A DNA stretch of 64,000 nucleotides from Flavobacteriia bacterium (GTDB lineage: Bacteria; Bacteroidota; Bacteroidia; Flavobacteriales_D; Crocinitomicaceae), in assembly GCA_947490145.1 (NCBI GenBank), contig CANLGD010000005.1, forward strand, positions 17,581 to 81,580, given 5' to 3'. The position numbers and the translations under genes are program-made. The first letter of the stretch is position 1. Each line of letters starts with the position of its first letter. Shown here piece after piece: positions 51,795 to 61,403 of this stretch. The notes below the pieces were generated by a model, which saw nothing but the letters and a program-made list of their open reading frames with translations, searched no databases and was not told where the DNA came from.

Positions 51795-54518
51795 ATGGAC
51801 AAAGTTACTTATGTTGGAAATGCAGATGTCTCAGCGATAGATTACCTGTATAAATCTTATAAAAATGATCCTGAGAGTGTTGATTTGGGTTGGCAAAAAT
51901 TCTTTGAAGGATTTGATTTTGCTCAAACAAACTACGATGAAGGAGGTGAAATACCAGAAAATTTGCAGAAAGAATTCAAAGTTCTAAACCTTATTAATGG
52001 CTATAGAACACGTGGACATCTTTTTACCAAAACAAATCCAGTTAGAGATAGAAGAAAGCATGAACCAACATTAGCAATTGAAAATTTTGGTTTGACAGAT
52101 GCTGATTTATCGCAGGTTTTTCAATCTGGAATTGAAATTGGAATGGGTGCTGCAAGTCTAAAGGATATTATTTTTCATTTAGAAGAAACGTATTGTCAGT
52201 CGATCGGAATTGAGTTTGTTTACATGAGAGAACCCAATCGTATTGATTGGATGAAAAGCAAAATTGAATTAAAAAATCGTCCACAATTCGACAAAGCTAG
52301 AAAAATTGAGATTTATAAAAAATTAAATCAAGCAACAAACTTTGAAGCCTTCTTAGGAAAAAAATTCGTTGGTCAAAAACGTTTTTCTGTCGAAGGTGGG
52401 GAAGCTTTGATTCCTGCATTAGATATTTTAGTGAACAAAGGTTCTGATTTAGGCGTTGAATATTTCGTAATGGGAATGTCACATCGTGGTCGATTAAATA
52501 CACTTACAAATATTTTTGAAAAACGTCCAAAAGATATCTTTTCTGAATTTGAAGGAAAAGAATTTGATTTCGAAGGAGATTTTGATGGTGACGTAAAATA
52601 CCACCAGGGTTTTACATCTGAAGTTACTTTGAAAAATGGGAAAAAAATTGGAGTTACCTTATGTCCAAATCCATCGCATTTAGAAGCGGTAGATCCAGTT
52701 ATTCAAGGAATTGCAAGAGCAAAAATAGATCATGTTTTTAAGGACGAGAGTAAGGTTTGTCCGGTAATGATTCACGGAGATGCTGCGATTGCTGGGCAAG
52801 GAATTGTCTATGAAGTCATCCAAATGCAAACCTTGGATGGTTACAGAGCTGGTGGTACAATTCACATTGTCGTAAATAATCAAGTTGGTTTTACGACAAA
52901 TTACTTAGATGCACGTTCATCGACTTACTGCACAGATGTTGCTAAGACAACGCTTTCACCAGTTTTTCACGTAAATGGCGATGATGTTGAAGCTGTTGTT
53001 CTTGCTATGGAAATCGCAATGGAATATCGTCAACATTTCAAAAAAGATATTTTTATTGATTTATTGTGTTACCGTAAATATGGTCACAACGAAGGTGATG
53101 AACCTAAATTCACGCAACCACATTTATATAAATTAATTGAAAAACACCCAAATCCAAAAGAAATTTATTTCAGTCAATTGGAAGCAGAAGGTGTTTTAAC
53201 AAAAGAAGAGGCAAAAAAATTAGAAGACGACTTTAATGCTCATTTAGAGAGTGAATTTACTATTTCCCGTGAAAATGAAAAGGCAATAACATTCGATTTT
53301 TTAAAAGATACTTGGAGCGGTTTTAGACATAGTAAACCAGAGGATTTTGATAAATCTCCTGAAACTGGTGTTGACAAAAAAACCTTGTTAGACTTAGGAA
53401 TAAAACTTTCAACTCTACCTGAAGGAAAAAAATATTTCCGAAAAATTTCAAAAATATTTGATGACCGTTTAAAAGCAATTACAGAAGATAAATTGGATTG
53501 GGGTTCAGCAGAAATGTTGGCTTATGCCACACTTTTAACAGAAGGTTATCCAGTTCGAGTTTCAGGTCAAGATGTCGAAAGAGGTACTTTCTCTCACCGT
53601 CATGCAGTTGTGAAGACAGAAGATACGGAAGAAGAAATCGAAACATTAAATTTACTTTCAGACAAGCAAGCGAAATTCTCAATTTATAATTCTTTGCTTT
53701 CAGAATACGGAGTTTTAGGATATGAATATGGTTACTCTTTAGCAACACCAAATGGTTTGACAATTTGGGAAGCACAATTTGGAGATTTTTTCAATGGTGC
53801 ACAAATTATGATTGATCAATTTATTACTGCTGGAGAAGATAAATGGACTACTCAAAGTGGATTAACAATGCTTTTACCGCATGGTTATGAAGGTCAAGGA
53901 GCTGAACATTCAAGTGGAAGAATGGAGCGTTTTTTACAACAATGTGCAGATTATAACATTCAAGTTGTAAATACTTCAACTCCTGCAAATCATTTTCACT
54001 TGTTGAGACGACAATTAAAAAGAGAATTTAGAAAACCATTAGTTGTTTTTTCTCCAAAAATGTTACTGCGTCATCCAGATGCAACATCCACTTTAGATTC
54101 ATTGGCTACAGGATGTTTTCAAGAAGTTTTAGATGATTCAGTTGAAAATAAAGATTCAATCTATACAGTGGTTTGCTGTTCAGGTAAATTTTACTATGAA
54201 ATGAAAATTAAAGCAAAAGAATTGGGTGTTGATAACATGGCTTTTGTTAGAATTGAACAATTATATCCATTACCTCAAAAACAAATTGAAACTGTTTTAG
54301 CAAGTTATAAAAATGCAAAAAACATTGTTTGGGCACAAGAAGAACCTGCAAATATGGGTGCTTGGACTTATATAGCAATGAGTTTGAGACATATTCCTTT
54401 TATTGGAGTAATGAGAAGAGCTGCAGCTGCAGCTGCAGAAGGTTCAAAAAAATTACACGAAAAACGTTTGAATCATTTGTTTGAAGATGTTTTTCAATTT
54501 GCAAAAGTTAAAGTTTAA
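51795..54518 (+). CDS. sucA: 2-oxoglutarate dehydrogenase E1 component
   Basis: 907 residues. Thiamine-diphosphate enzyme decarboxylating 2-oxoglutarate in the TCA cycle. N-terminal segment YLYKSYKNDPESVDLGWQKF is the usual E2-docking region; active-site and ThDP motifs follow: GMSHRGRLNTL, MIHGDAAIAGQGIVYE, NNQVGFTT and CYRKYGHNEGDEP, and the C-terminal LPHGYEGQGAEHSS. Length fits the family. sucB follows 60 nt later across a GC-rich hairpin, so the two probably share one transcript; no E3 (lpd) is adjacent. Confidence 0.97.
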   Translation: MDKVTYVGNADVSAIDYLYKSYKNDPESVDLGWQKFFEGFDFAQTNYDEGGEIPENLQKEFKVLNLINGYRTRGHLFTKTNPVRDRRKHEPTLAIENFGLTDADLSQVFQSGIEIGMGAASLKDIIFHLEETYCQSIGIEFVYMREPNRIDWMKSKIELKNRPQFDKARKIEIYKKLNQATNFEAFLGKKFVGQKRFSVEGGEALIPALDILVNKGSDLGVEYFVMGMSHRGRLNTLTNIFEKRPKDIFSEFEGKEFDFEGDFDGDVKYHQGFTSEVTLKNGKKIGVTLCPNPSHLEAVDPVIQGIARAKIDHVFKDESKVCPVMIHGDAAIAGQGIVYEVIQMQTLDGYRAGGTIHIVVNNQVGFTTNYLDARSSTYCTDVAKTTLSPVFHVNGDDVEAVVLAMEIAMEYRQHFKKDIFIDLLCYRKYGHNEGDEPKFTQPHLYKLIEKHPNPKEIYFSQLEAEGVLTKEEAKKLEDDFNAHLESEFTISRENEKAITFDFLKDTWSGFRHSKPEDFDKSPETGVDKKTLLDLGIKLSTLPEGKKYFRKISKIFDDRLKAITEDKLDWGSAEMLAYATLLTEGYPVRVSGQDVERGTFSHRHAVVKTEDTEEEIETLNLLSDKQAKFSIYNSLLSEYGVLGYEYGYSLATPNGLTIWEAQFGDFFNGAQIMIDQFITAGEDKWTTQSGLTMLLPHGYEGQGAEHSSGRMERFLQQCADYNIQVVNTSTPANHFHLLRRQLKREFRKPLVVFSPKMLLRHPDATSTLDSLATGCFQEVLDDSVENKDSIYTVVCCSGKFYYEMKIKAKELGVDNMAFVRIEQLYPLPQKQIETVLASYKNAKNIVWAQEEPANMGAWTYIAMSLRHIPFIGVMRRAAAAAAEGSKKLHEKRLNHLFEDVFQFAKVKV

Positions 54519-54578
54519 CTAAACCGGGCATCGGGAGCCGCAGCCCACTTTTAAAAATATTAAAAAAAACATTATTTT
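54519..54578 (+). other. GC-rich spacer hairpin between sucA and sucB
   Basis: Just after the sucA stop, ACCGGGCATCGGGAGCCGCA is a strikingly GC-rich block within an AT-rich genome; GGGC and the following GCCC can pair around it with an inner GG/CC step. It may be a processing or mRNA-stability hairpin inside the sucAB transcript. Confidence 0.45.
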
Positions 54579-55838
54579 ATGGCAATTTTAGAAATGAAAG
54601 TACCAAGTCCAGGAGAATCGATTTCAGAAGTTGAAATTGCTTCTTGGTTGGTAGCTGATGGAGATTATGTAGAAAAAGATCAAGCAATTGCTGAAGTTGA
54701 TTCAGATAAGGCTACTTTGGAACTTCCTGCTGAGGAAAGTGGAATTATTTCCATGAAAGCTGCTGAAGGTGATGTGGTTAAAGTTGGTCAAGTTGTTTGT
54801 TTGATTGATACTTCTGCTGAAAAACCTGCCGGTTCTGCTCCTATAAAAGTTGTTGAAAAAGCTGGTGAAGAAGTTAAAATTGCTCCTATAGAAAAAACAC
54901 AAGCGCCAAATCCTGCTCCAGTAAATGAAAAAGCGTCTTATGCAAATGGAACTCCATCTGTTGCTGCTGCAAAAATCATGGCTGAAAATGGCGTTTCTGC
55001 TTCTAAAGTTCCTGCAAGTGGAAAAGATGGTCGCATCACAAAACAAGATGTTTTAGCAGCACTTTCTGCTGGCATTTCAGCTGATGCAATTCAAGGTTGG
55101 GGCGGAACTCGTGAGCAAACAAGAGAAAAAATGTCTATGTTGCGCAGAAAAATTGCTGAACGATTAGTTTCAGTAAAAAAAGAAACTGCAATGTTGACAA
55201 CTTTCAATGAAGTGGATATGAAACCAATCATGGATTTGAGAGCAAAATATAAAGATAGTTTTGCAAAATTCCACGAAGTAAATTTAGGATTTATGTCTTT
55301 CTTTACAAAGGCTGTAACAGAAGCCTTGAATTTATTTCCAAGTGTGAATGGACAAATTGATGGAAATGAAATTGTTTTCCACAATTACGCTGATGTAGGA
55401 ATTGCTGTTTCTTCTCCCAAAGGATTAATGGTTCCAATTGTTAGAAATGCAGAACAAATGTCTTTGGCTGAAATTGAAAGAGAAATTAAAAGATTAGCGA
55501 TAAAAGCACGTGATGGAAAAATTACGCCAGACGACATGACAAATGGAACGTTCACAATCACAAATGGTGGTGTTTTTGGGTCTATGTTGTCAACTCCTAT
55601 TATAAATCCTCCTCAATCTGCAATTTTAGGAATGCACAACATTGTTGAACGTCCAGTGGCAATTAATGGAAAGGTTGAAATTAGACCAATTATGTATGTT
55701 GCGCTTTCTTACGATCACAGAATCATTGATGGTAAGGAATCTGTTGGATTCTTAGTAAAAGTAAAAGAAATGCTTGAAAACCCAGAAAGAATGCTGTTTG
55801 GAAGTAAAGATCCTTTGCAAGTATTGTTGGGATTATGA
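54579..55838 (+). CDS. sucB: Dihydrolipoyllysine succinyltransferase (2-oxoglutarate dehydrogenase E2)
   Basis: 419 residues. Lipoyl domain with the modified Lys in [13 protein letters not shown] (about residue 44), a Pro/Ala/Lys-rich linker, a peripheral-subunit-binding domain ([20 protein letters not shown] with [14 protein letters not shown]), and the catalytic acyltransferase domain ending in [16 protein letters not shown] with the active His. It transfers succinyl groups to CoA. An alternating linker and single lipoyl domain are usual for SucB. A terminator lies about 60 nt downstream. Confidence 0.97.
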   Translation: MAILEMKVPSPGESISEVEIASWLVADGDYVEKDQAIAEVDSDKATLELPAEESGIISMKAAEGDVVKVGQVVCLIDTSAEKPAGSAPIKVVEKAGEEVKIAPIEKTQAPNPAPVNEKASYANGTPSVAAAKIMAENGVSASKVPASGKDGRITKQDVLAALSAGISADAIQGWGGTREQTREKMSMLRRKIAERLVSVKKETAMLTTFNEVDMKPIMDLRAKYKDSFAKFHEVNLGFMSFFTKAVTEALNLFPSVNGQIDGNEIVFHNYADVGIAVSSPKGLMVPIVRNAEQMSLAEIEREIKRLAIKARDGKITPDDMTNGTFTITNGGVFGSMLSTPIINPPQSAILGMHNIVERPVAINGKVEIRPIMYVALSYDHRIIDGKESVGFLVKVKEMLENPERMLFGSKDPLQVLLGL

Positions 55839-55897
55839 CTCAGACAGGGTCAGCCACCAACGTATAGAATTAGTCATTAATCAAAAAACATAAATTT

Positions 55898-55929
55898 AAA
55901 AGTCGGATCTTATGGTTCGACTTTTTTTT
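55898..55929 (+). terminator. Terminator after sucB (AAAAGTCG / CGACTTTT)
   Basis: An 8-bp stem with an ATCTTATGGT-containing loop and eight T. Confidence 0.75.
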
Positions 55930-55951
55930 GAAATTTACTGTCGTTTTTCGT

Positions 55952-56140
55952 TACCTTTGAAATTAAAATTTTCACAACGAGTACTAACATTCAATCAAGA
56001 AGGTTTTTTAGGTAGATTATCACATTGGCTTTTGCTTCAGTTTTCTCGACTCCATTGACAAATCTAGCAAATTCTTCGTCCCCAAATATAACGAATAAGG
56101 AAAAAAATCTGAATCGAATTAATAAAATTAAAGCTGTTAA
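55952..56140 (+). pseudogene. Possible gene remnant with promoter box, between sucB and ahcY
   Basis: TACCTTTG at 55952-55959 is an exact -7 box with no intact gene behind it. From about 56016 one frame reads IITLAFASVFSTPLTNLANS, which looks like a signal peptide with a short mature start, preceded in frame by a TAG. It runs on into the ahcY terminator hairpin. Coding origin is only suspected. Confidence 0.25.
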
Positions 56141-56142
56141 AC

Positions 56143-56172
56143 AAAAAAAGGAACCCTTTCGGATTCCTTTTC
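56143..56172 (-). terminator. Terminator of ahcY (minus strand)
   Basis: Stem AAAAGGAA (56146-56153) / TTCCTTTT (56164-56171), with a T-run on the minus strand, 20 nt after the ahcY stop. Confidence 0.75.
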
Positions 56173-56191
56173 TAATACAATGTTGTATATC

Positions 56192-57505
56192 TTAATATCT
56201 ATAATGTTCTGCTTTGTATGGACCAGCAACTTCAACACCGATGTAATCAGCTTGATCTTTTGAAAGAACTTCCAACTCAACACCAATTTTTGCTAGATGC
56301 AAACGAGCAACTTTTTCGTCTAGATGTTTTGGTAACATATAAACGTCATTTCCGTAGTTTGCGCTATTTTGCCATAATTCTAATTGAGCCAAAGTTTGGT
56401 TTGTAAATGAATTTGACATTACGAAAGATGGATGTCCTGTAGCACAACCTAAGTTTACCAAACGACCTTCAGCTAAAATGATAATATCCTTTCCTGCAAT
56501 TGTATACATATCAACTTGAGGTTTAATCTCAACTTTTGATTTTCCGTGGTTAGCGTTCAACCACCCCATGTCGATTTCATTGTCAAAATGACCGATGTTA
56601 CAAACGATAACTTTATCCTTCATATTTTCGAAATGACGACTAACAACGATATTTTTGTTACCAGTAGTTGTAACGATGATATCACCTAAACCAACAACTG
56701 TGTCTAATTTTTTCACTTCAAAACCGTCCATTGCAGCTTGTAAAGCACAAATTGGATCAATTTCAGTAACAATAACTCTTGCACCTGCACCTTTCAAAGA
56801 AGCAGCAGAACCTTTACCAACGTCACCATAACCACAAACAACAGCAACTTTTCCAGCCATCATAACATCTGTAGCACGACGAATTGAATCAACTAAAGAT
56901 TCTTTACATCCGTATTTGTTATCAAATTTAGATTTTGTAACTGAATCATTAACGTTAATTGCAGGCATACACAAAGTCCCATTTTTTACACGTTCGTATA
57001 AACGGTGAACTCCTGTTGTAGTCTCTTCTGATAAACCTTTGATAGCAGCAGTTAATTCTGGAAAACGGTCAAAAACCATATTCGTTAAATCACCACCATC
57101 ATCTAAAATCATATTTAATGACTCACCATTTTTGAAAGCAAAAATAGTTTGCTCAATACACCAGTCAAATTCCTCTTCATTCATACCTTTCCAAGCATAA
57201 ACTGGAACTCCTGTTGCAGCAATTGCGGCAGCAGCATGATCTTGTGTAGAAAAAATATTACAAGATGACCACGTAACTTCAGCACCCAAAGCAGTTAAAG
57301 TTTCAATCAAAACCGCAGTTTGAATTGTCATGTGTAAACATCCTGCAATTCTTGCACCAGCTAAGGGTTTAGACGCACCGTATTCTTCCCGCAAAGCCAT
57401 TAAACCTGGCATTTCTGCTTCAGCTAAAGTCATTTCTTTCCGTCCCCAATCAGCTAAGCTAATATCTTTGACTTTGTAAGCCAATTTTTCTTGTGTGTTA
57501 TTCAT
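56192..57505 (-). CDS. ahcY: Adenosylhomocysteinase
   Basis: 437 residues. Hydrolyses S-adenosylhomocysteine to adenosine and homocysteine, keeping the methyl cycle running. NAD-binding motif [20 protein letters not shown], substrate regions [20 protein letters not shown] and [10 protein letters not shown], and the invariant C-terminus [10 protein letters not shown]. It stands alone on the minus strand with a TATCTTTG box upstream and a clear terminator. Very highly conserved, no oddities. Confidence 0.97.
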   Translation of the reverse strand: MNNTQEKLAYKVKDISLADWGRKEMTLAEAEMPGLMALREEYGASKPLAGARIAGCLHMTIQTAVLIETLTALGAEVTWSSCNIFSTQDHAAAAIAATGVPVYAWKGMNEEEFDWCIEQTIFAFKNGESLNMILDDGGDLTNMVFDRFPELTAAIKGLSEETTTGVHRLYERVKNGTLCMPAINVNDSVTKSKFDNKYGCKESLVDSIRRATDVMMAGKVAVVCGYGDVGKGSAASLKGAGARVIVTEIDPICALQAAMDGFEVKKLDTVVGLGDIIVTTTGNKNIVVSRHFENMKDKVIVCNIGHFDNEIDMGWLNANHGKSKVEIKPQVDMYTIAGKDIIILAEGRLVNLGCATGHPSFVMSNSFTNQTLAQLELWQNSANYGNDVYMLPKHLDEKVARLHLAKIGVELEVLSKDQADYIGVEVAGPYKAEHYRY

Positions 57506-57534
57506 ATTTATTTAAAAATTCAAATTTTGAAATG

Positions 57535-57542
57535 CAAAGATA
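57535..57542 (-). promoter_or_regulatory. -7 box TATCTTTG (minus strand) for ahcY
   Basis: Plus-strand CAAAGATA, 30 nt upstream of the ahcY ATG. Confidence 0.55.
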
Positions 57543-57640
57543 CAAAACAGCTATTTAGAAAAAAAATTTATTTTATACCAATATATCAGTTAATCGAAAC
57601 ACATCAAAACAAATTTAGTTCACAATAACTTAAATTTTAA

Positions 57641-57648
57641 TAACTTTG
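57641..57648 (+). promoter_or_regulatory. -7 box TAACTTTG upstream of purE
   Basis: Exact match, 19 nt before ATG 57668. Confidence 0.6.
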
Positions 57649-57667
57649 CCTCAAAAACACCAAAATT

Positions 57668-58147
57668 ATGGCAGAAGTTGGAATTATAATGGGAAGTAAA
57701 TCAGATTTATCAATCATGCAAGAAGCAGCAAATATTTTAAAACAATTTGAAATTTCTTATGAAATAAATGTAGTTTCAGCTCACAGAACTCCAGAATTAA
57801 TGTTGGAATATGCCCAAAACGCGCACAAAAGAGGATTGAAAGTAATTATAGCTGGAGCTGGTGGAGCGGCGCATTTACCAGGAATGACCGCTTCTTTAAC
57901 TCCATTACCGGTAATTGGTGTTCCAATAAAATCCTCCAACTCAATTGATGGTTGGGATAGTATTTTATCCATTTTACAAATGCCAAACGGAATTCCTGTT
58001 GCAACTGTTGCTTTAAATGGTGCAAAAAATGCTGGGATTTTAGCTGCAAAAATTATTGGTGCTTCAAATCCTGAAATCTGTCAAAAAATGATTGATTATG
58101 CAGAACAATTGAAAAATGAGGTTTTGGAAAGTGCGAAAAATCTCTAG
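57668..58147 (+). CDS. purE: N5-carboxyaminoimidazole ribonucleotide mutase
   Basis: 159 residues, class I PurE. Shifts the carboxyl group from N5-CAIR to CAIR in purine synthesis. Motifs: [21 protein letters not shown] with the active His, [14 protein letters not shown] and [19 protein letters not shown]. Normal length. purK is not adjacent, so it is monocistronic here. Confidence 0.96.
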   Translation: MAEVGIIMGSKSDLSIMQEAANILKQFEISYEINVVSAHRTPELMLEYAQNAHKRGLKVIIAGAGGAAHLPGMTASLTPLPVIGVPIKSSNSIDGWDSILSILQMPNGIPVATVALNGAKNAGILAAKIIGASNPEICQKMIDYAEQLKNEVLESAKNL

Positions 58148-58244
58148 GTTTTTATTTTTTATACAATAGTTGGAATGCAAATACTTTTAACGAATTAGCT
58201 CTTCCTTTTTATATTACATCATTTCCTTTTTTTGATTATCCAAA

Positions 58245-58928
58245 TTATTTTATCCTGACTTTAGAGAAAAGCCAGTTGTATAATTCATCTGTTCTAAAAA
58301 TGCGCTCCAAGTCGCCATGATTTGCACCTTTGATAATTGTGTAAATCAAATTATCTCCACTGCATTTTTTGATTGCAGAAACCATTTTTTCTGATTGAGA
58401 AATAGGAACAGCATTATCAGCATCTCCATGTTGAATCCAAAGTGGAATTGTAGCTAAATTACACGCGTCTTTTTCATTTCCTCCACCACATAACGCAACA
58501 GCAGCGGTAATTTTATCAGCATATTTTCCTGCAAAGTGCAAAGTTCCATAGCCACCCAAACTCATGCCTACAACATAAATTCTACTTGAATCTGTATTGT
58601 AATTTTCTTGAACATATTCTAAAACAGACAAAACTTTATCAGGAACCCAATGTCCACTTGCAACTTGAGGAGCAACCACAATTGCAGGGATTTTCCTTCC
58701 TTTATCCATTTCGTGAATTACACCATATTTTCTGACTCTAGCTAAATCCGTACCAGACAAACTTTTTCCATGTAAAAAAACCAAAATTGGCGGTTTTGAA
58801 TTCAAAATTGAATCTTCAGGCAAATTAATCCAAAAATCATAGTCTGCTTTTCCATAAACAGAAGAAAGTTGAGAATAAGTCAAAGAACTTAAACCTAAAA
58901 CAAACGTAATTATGGAAAATTTAAACAT
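58245..58928 (-). CDS. Exported alpha/beta-hydrolase (esterase/PHB-depolymerase-like)
   Basis: 227 residues from ATG 58928, which gives a signal peptide (FKFSIITFVLGLSSLTYS); the track start at 58982 does not. Nucleophile elbow GMSLGGYG, oxyanion region VFLHGKSLSG, catalytic Asp in IQHGDADNAVP and His in GANHGDLERIF. It resembles phospholipase/carboxylesterase and PHB-depolymerase-type esterases with a compact fold. Substrate unknown; likely periplasmic or outer surface. A minus-strand TATATTTG box lies 17 nt upstream. Confidence 0.8.
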   Translation of the reverse strand: MFKFSIITFVLGLSSLTYSQLSSVYGKADYDFWINLPEDSILNSKPPILVFLHGKSLSGTDLARVRKYGVIHEMDKGRKIPAIVVAPQVASGHWVPDKVLSVLEYVQENYNTDSSRIYVVGMSLGGYGTLHFAGKYADKITAAVALCGGGNEKDACNLATIPLWIQHGDADNAVPISQSEKMVSAIKKCSGDNLIYTIIKGANHGDLERIFRTDELYNWLFSKVRIK

Positions 58929-58944
58929 TTTGAAAAATTTACCA

Positions 58945-58952
58945 CAAATATA
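58945..58952 (-). promoter_or_regulatory. -7 box TATATTTG (minus strand) for the esterase
   Basis: Plus-strand CAAATATA, 17 nt upstream of the chosen ATG and inside the longer ORF; supports the shorter start. Confidence 0.55.
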
Positions 58953-59038
58953 GGCATTTAAAATGCTAAAAATCAAATTCACTAATTTGTTAAATCCATT
59001 ATTGAGTTGCTCTTAAGTCTATCTTAAAGATTTTTTCT

Positions 59039-59046
59039 TATATTCG
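59039..59046 (+). promoter_or_regulatory. -7 box TATATTCG upstream of paaG
   Basis: TTCG variant, 14 nt before ATG 59061. Confidence 0.5.
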
Positions 59047-59060
59047 CATAAATTTTTTTT

Positions 59061-59834
59061 ATGGAGATTAGCAGAAAATTTGAAAATGGAATTGTTTATC
59101 TTAAACTAAATAGACCTGAAGTTTTTAATTCATTCAACAAAAAAATGGCTTTTTTATTGCAAGAAGAACTAATTTTTGCATCTAAAGATAGTCAAATTCG
59201 TGCAATTGTTTTAACAGGTGAAGGAAAAGCATTTTGTGCTGGGCAAGATTTGGCTGAAGCTACTGATGCTAATGGCCCTGAATTACAGGATATTGTAAAA
59301 AAACATTACAACCCAATAATTACATTAATTCGTTCTTCTGAAAAACCTATTATATGCGCTGTTAATGGTGTTGCAGCAGGAGCTGGTGCAAATATCGCTT
59401 TAGCTTGTGACATAACAATTGCAAAAAAATCTGCTTCTTTCATTCAAGCTTTTTCAAAAATTGGTTTGATACCAGATTCTGGAGGAACTTATTTTTTACC
59501 AAGAATTATTGGTATGCAAAAAGCATTGGCTCTTATGATGACTGGCGATAAAATTTCGGCAGATGAAGCTGAACAAATGAATATGATTTACAAAGCAGTA
59601 GCTGATGAAGATTTTGATTTATTTGTCAAAACATTCAGTGAAAAAATTGCACTTATGCCGACAAAAGCGCTTTTTCTGACTAAAAAAGCAGTAAATGAAA
59701 GTTTTTCTAATAACCTAGAAGGACAATTAAATTTAGAAGAGAAATTACAAACAGAGGCTGGAAAATCGTGCGATTTTAAAGAAGGAGTTCAAGCATTTTT
59801 AGAAAAAAGAAAGCCTGTCTTTAAAGGTAATTAA
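59061..59834 (+). CDS. paaG: PaaG-like enoyl-CoA hydratase/isomerase (epoxide isomerase of phenylacetyl-CoA pathway)
   Basis: 257 residues, crotonase fold. The oxyanion-hole regions are GEGKAFCAGQDLAEA and VNGVAAGAGANIALACD. The block KIGLIPDSGGTYFLPRIIG has the PDSGGT signature found in PaaG rather than in ordinary enoyl-CoA hydratases; its Asp is the presumed catalytic residue. PaaG isomerises ring-1,2-epoxyphenylacetyl-CoA to oxepin-CoA, the substrate of PaaZ. paaH lies about 400 nt downstream with a decayed gene between them. Confidence 0.88.
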   Translation: MEISRKFENGIVYLKLNRPEVFNSFNKKMAFLLQEELIFASKDSQIRAIVLTGEGKAFCAGQDLAEATDANGPELQDIVKKHYNPIITLIRSSEKPIICAVNGVAAGAGANIALACDITIAKKSASFIQAFSKIGLIPDSGGTYFLPRIIGMQKALALMMTGDKISADEAEQMNMIYKAVADEDFDLFVKTFSEKIALMPTKALFLTKKAVNESFSNNLEGQLNLEEKLQTEAGKSCDFKEGVQAFLEKRKPVFKGN

Positions 59835-59839
59835 TAAAT

Positions 59840-60218
59840 ATGTTTCATTTTAAAAACAAAATTTCTTCGATTAAAAAGGTTCAAATTAACTTTTTACCTA
59901 CGATTTTACTTTTTAAATCTTCTATATCTTGTAATCAAGTAAAATTAGATTCTAAAAATGAGGGAATAAGCAAGTCCTATAAATTAAGAATTGCCAATTT
60001 AAATGACTTAATGGTAACAAATATAGATACAGCTGAGGGTGAAATTGATTTGATTAAAAAAGAAGTTGATCAGTCTGGGAAAATCGCAAACCTTAGGATT
60101 AGAAATTATTAGTGCTTTAACAGATTAACTTGAATGAGAAATCTCTTACAATTCAAATGAAGACGGCACCACAATTGGAGTCAATTTCATTGAGATAAAT
60201 TCTTATCATTACATTTAA
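59840..60218 (+). pseudogene. Decayed gene with a histidine-kinase-like C-terminal tail
   Basis: The ORF track shows a 90-residue ORF (59840-60112) with no recognisable domain. Shifted by one base at about 60092, the next frame reads LGLEIISALTD*LE*EISYNSN, then DGTTIGVNFIEI before a stop at 60216-60218. This matches the end of HATPase domains of the LytS/HWE-type kinases (LGLxLVxxLVxQLxGxIxxxSxxGTxFxIxF): the two stops fall where Gln and Gly are expected, each one base change away (CAA to TAA, GGA to TGA). The N and G boxes are absent, so a deletion also occurred. The 90-residue ORF is therefore probably not a real protein. It sits between paaG (5 nt upstream) and paaH. Confidence 0.55.
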
Positions 60219-60241
60219 AATCAAATTTAAAAAAATAACTC

Positions 60242-61393
60242 ATGATAAAAGTTGGAGTTTTAGGATCAGGAACAATGGGTGCTGGAATTGCGCAAGTTGC
60301 AGCTCAAGCAGGACATTTGGTATTTTTAGTTGATTCAAATTTACTTGCTTTAGATAAAGCTAAATTAAACCTTGAAAAAACCTTTGAAAAATTGGTTGAA
60401 AAAGGAAAATTTTCTAGAGAGGAGGCAGATTTAATTATTTCAAGAATTACGTTTACAATCGAAAAATCATCTTTCGCACCTTGTGAAATTGTAATTGAAG
60501 CAATTATTGAAAATTTGGACGTCAAACATTTAGTTTTCAAAGAAATTGAAGAAATTGTTTCTCAGGAATGTATTTTAGCATCAAATACTTCATCCCTTTC
60601 AATTGCTTCAATTGGTTCAGTTTTAAATAATCCGAGCAGAATTATTGGAATCCATTTCTTTAATCCAGCACCTTTAATGCCATTGGTTGAAATCATTCCA
60701 GCAGTTCAAAGTTCAATTGAAATCATTGAAAAATCCAAAAAATTAATTGATTCTTGGAAAAAAATTGGCGTAATTTGTAAAGATACCCCAGGATTTATAG
60801 TGAACCGAGTAGCTCGACCATTTTACGGCGAAGCCTTGAGAATCTACGAAGAAGGAATAGCTGATTTTGCGACTATTGATTGGGCTATGACTGAGATTGG
60901 TGGATTTAAAATGGGTCCTTTCACTTTAATGGATTACATTGGAAATGATGTGAACTATACCGTTACTGAAACTGTTTTTGAAGCATTTTATTATGATCCA
61001 CGATTCAAGCCATCATTTACTCAAAAAAGACACAAAGAAGCAGGATTTTATGGCAGAAAATCTGGAAGAGGATTTTATTCTTATCTAGAAAGTATAGAAA
61101 AACCAGCTCCAAATAAAGATTTAAAAGTAGGAACAGAAATTTTTGACAGAATAATAGCTATGTTAATAAACGAAGCTTATGATGCTTTATTTTTAAACGT
61201 TGCATCCGCGGAGGATATTGATTTAGCGATGAAAAATGGAGTTAATTACCCGCAAGGATTAATAAAATGGTCTGAAGAAATTGGGTTAGAAAAGGTTCTC
61301 TCAAAACTTCAATCTTTATTTGCAGAATATGGAGAAGACAGATATAGACCCAATGTTTTACTAAAGAGATTAGTTGCAAACAAAAATAATTAA
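60242..61393 (+). CDS. paaH: 3-hydroxyacyl-CoA dehydrogenase (PaaH-like)
   Basis: 383 residues. NAD-binding GVLGSGTMGAGIAQVAAQAGH, catalytic His in IGIHFFNPAPLMPLVEI, and a C-terminal dimerisation domain (GPFTLMDYIGNDVNYTV), then a second partial C-terminal domain from about 290 (FDRIIAMLINEAYDALF). Oxidises 3-hydroxyadipyl-CoA in phenylacetate breakdown, or 3-hydroxybutyryl-CoA in other contexts; the neighbouring paaG favours the former. The C-terminal repeat is incomplete compared with the full-length PaaH of proteobacteria, as is common for shorter versions. Confidence 0.88.
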   Translation: MIKVGVLGSGTMGAGIAQVAAQAGHLVFLVDSNLLALDKAKLNLEKTFEKLVEKGKFSREEADLIISRITFTIEKSSFAPCEIVIEAIIENLDVKHLVFKEIEEIVSQECILASNTSSLSIASIGSVLNNPSRIIGIHFFNPAPLMPLVEIIPAVQSSIEIIEKSKKLIDSWKKIGVICKDTPGFIVNRVARPFYGEALRIYEEGIADFATIDWAMTEIGGFKMGPFTLMDYIGNDVNYTVTETVFEAFYYDPRFKPSFTQKRHKEAGFYGRKSGRGFYSYLESIEKPAPNKDLKVGTEIFDRIIAMLINEAYDALFLNVASAEDIDLAMKNGVNYPQGLIKWSEEIGLEKVLSKLQSLFAEYGEDRYRPNVLLKRLVANKNN

Positions 61394-61403
61394 ACCCAAA
61401 TTT

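Noticed and set aside
54702-55046. 114-residue minus-strand Ser/Phe-rich ORF
   Set aside because: Shadow of the sucB lipoyl domain and linker.
55898-55929. tRNA-like TTCGA sequence after sucB
   Set aside because: No acceptor or anticodon arm can be drawn; it is a terminator hairpin. No tRNA gene was found anywhere in the window.
59840-60112. 90-residue ORF as a real small protein
   Set aside because: No domain, no start context of its own, and its end overlaps a frameshifted histidine-kinase tail; treated as part of a pseudogene.
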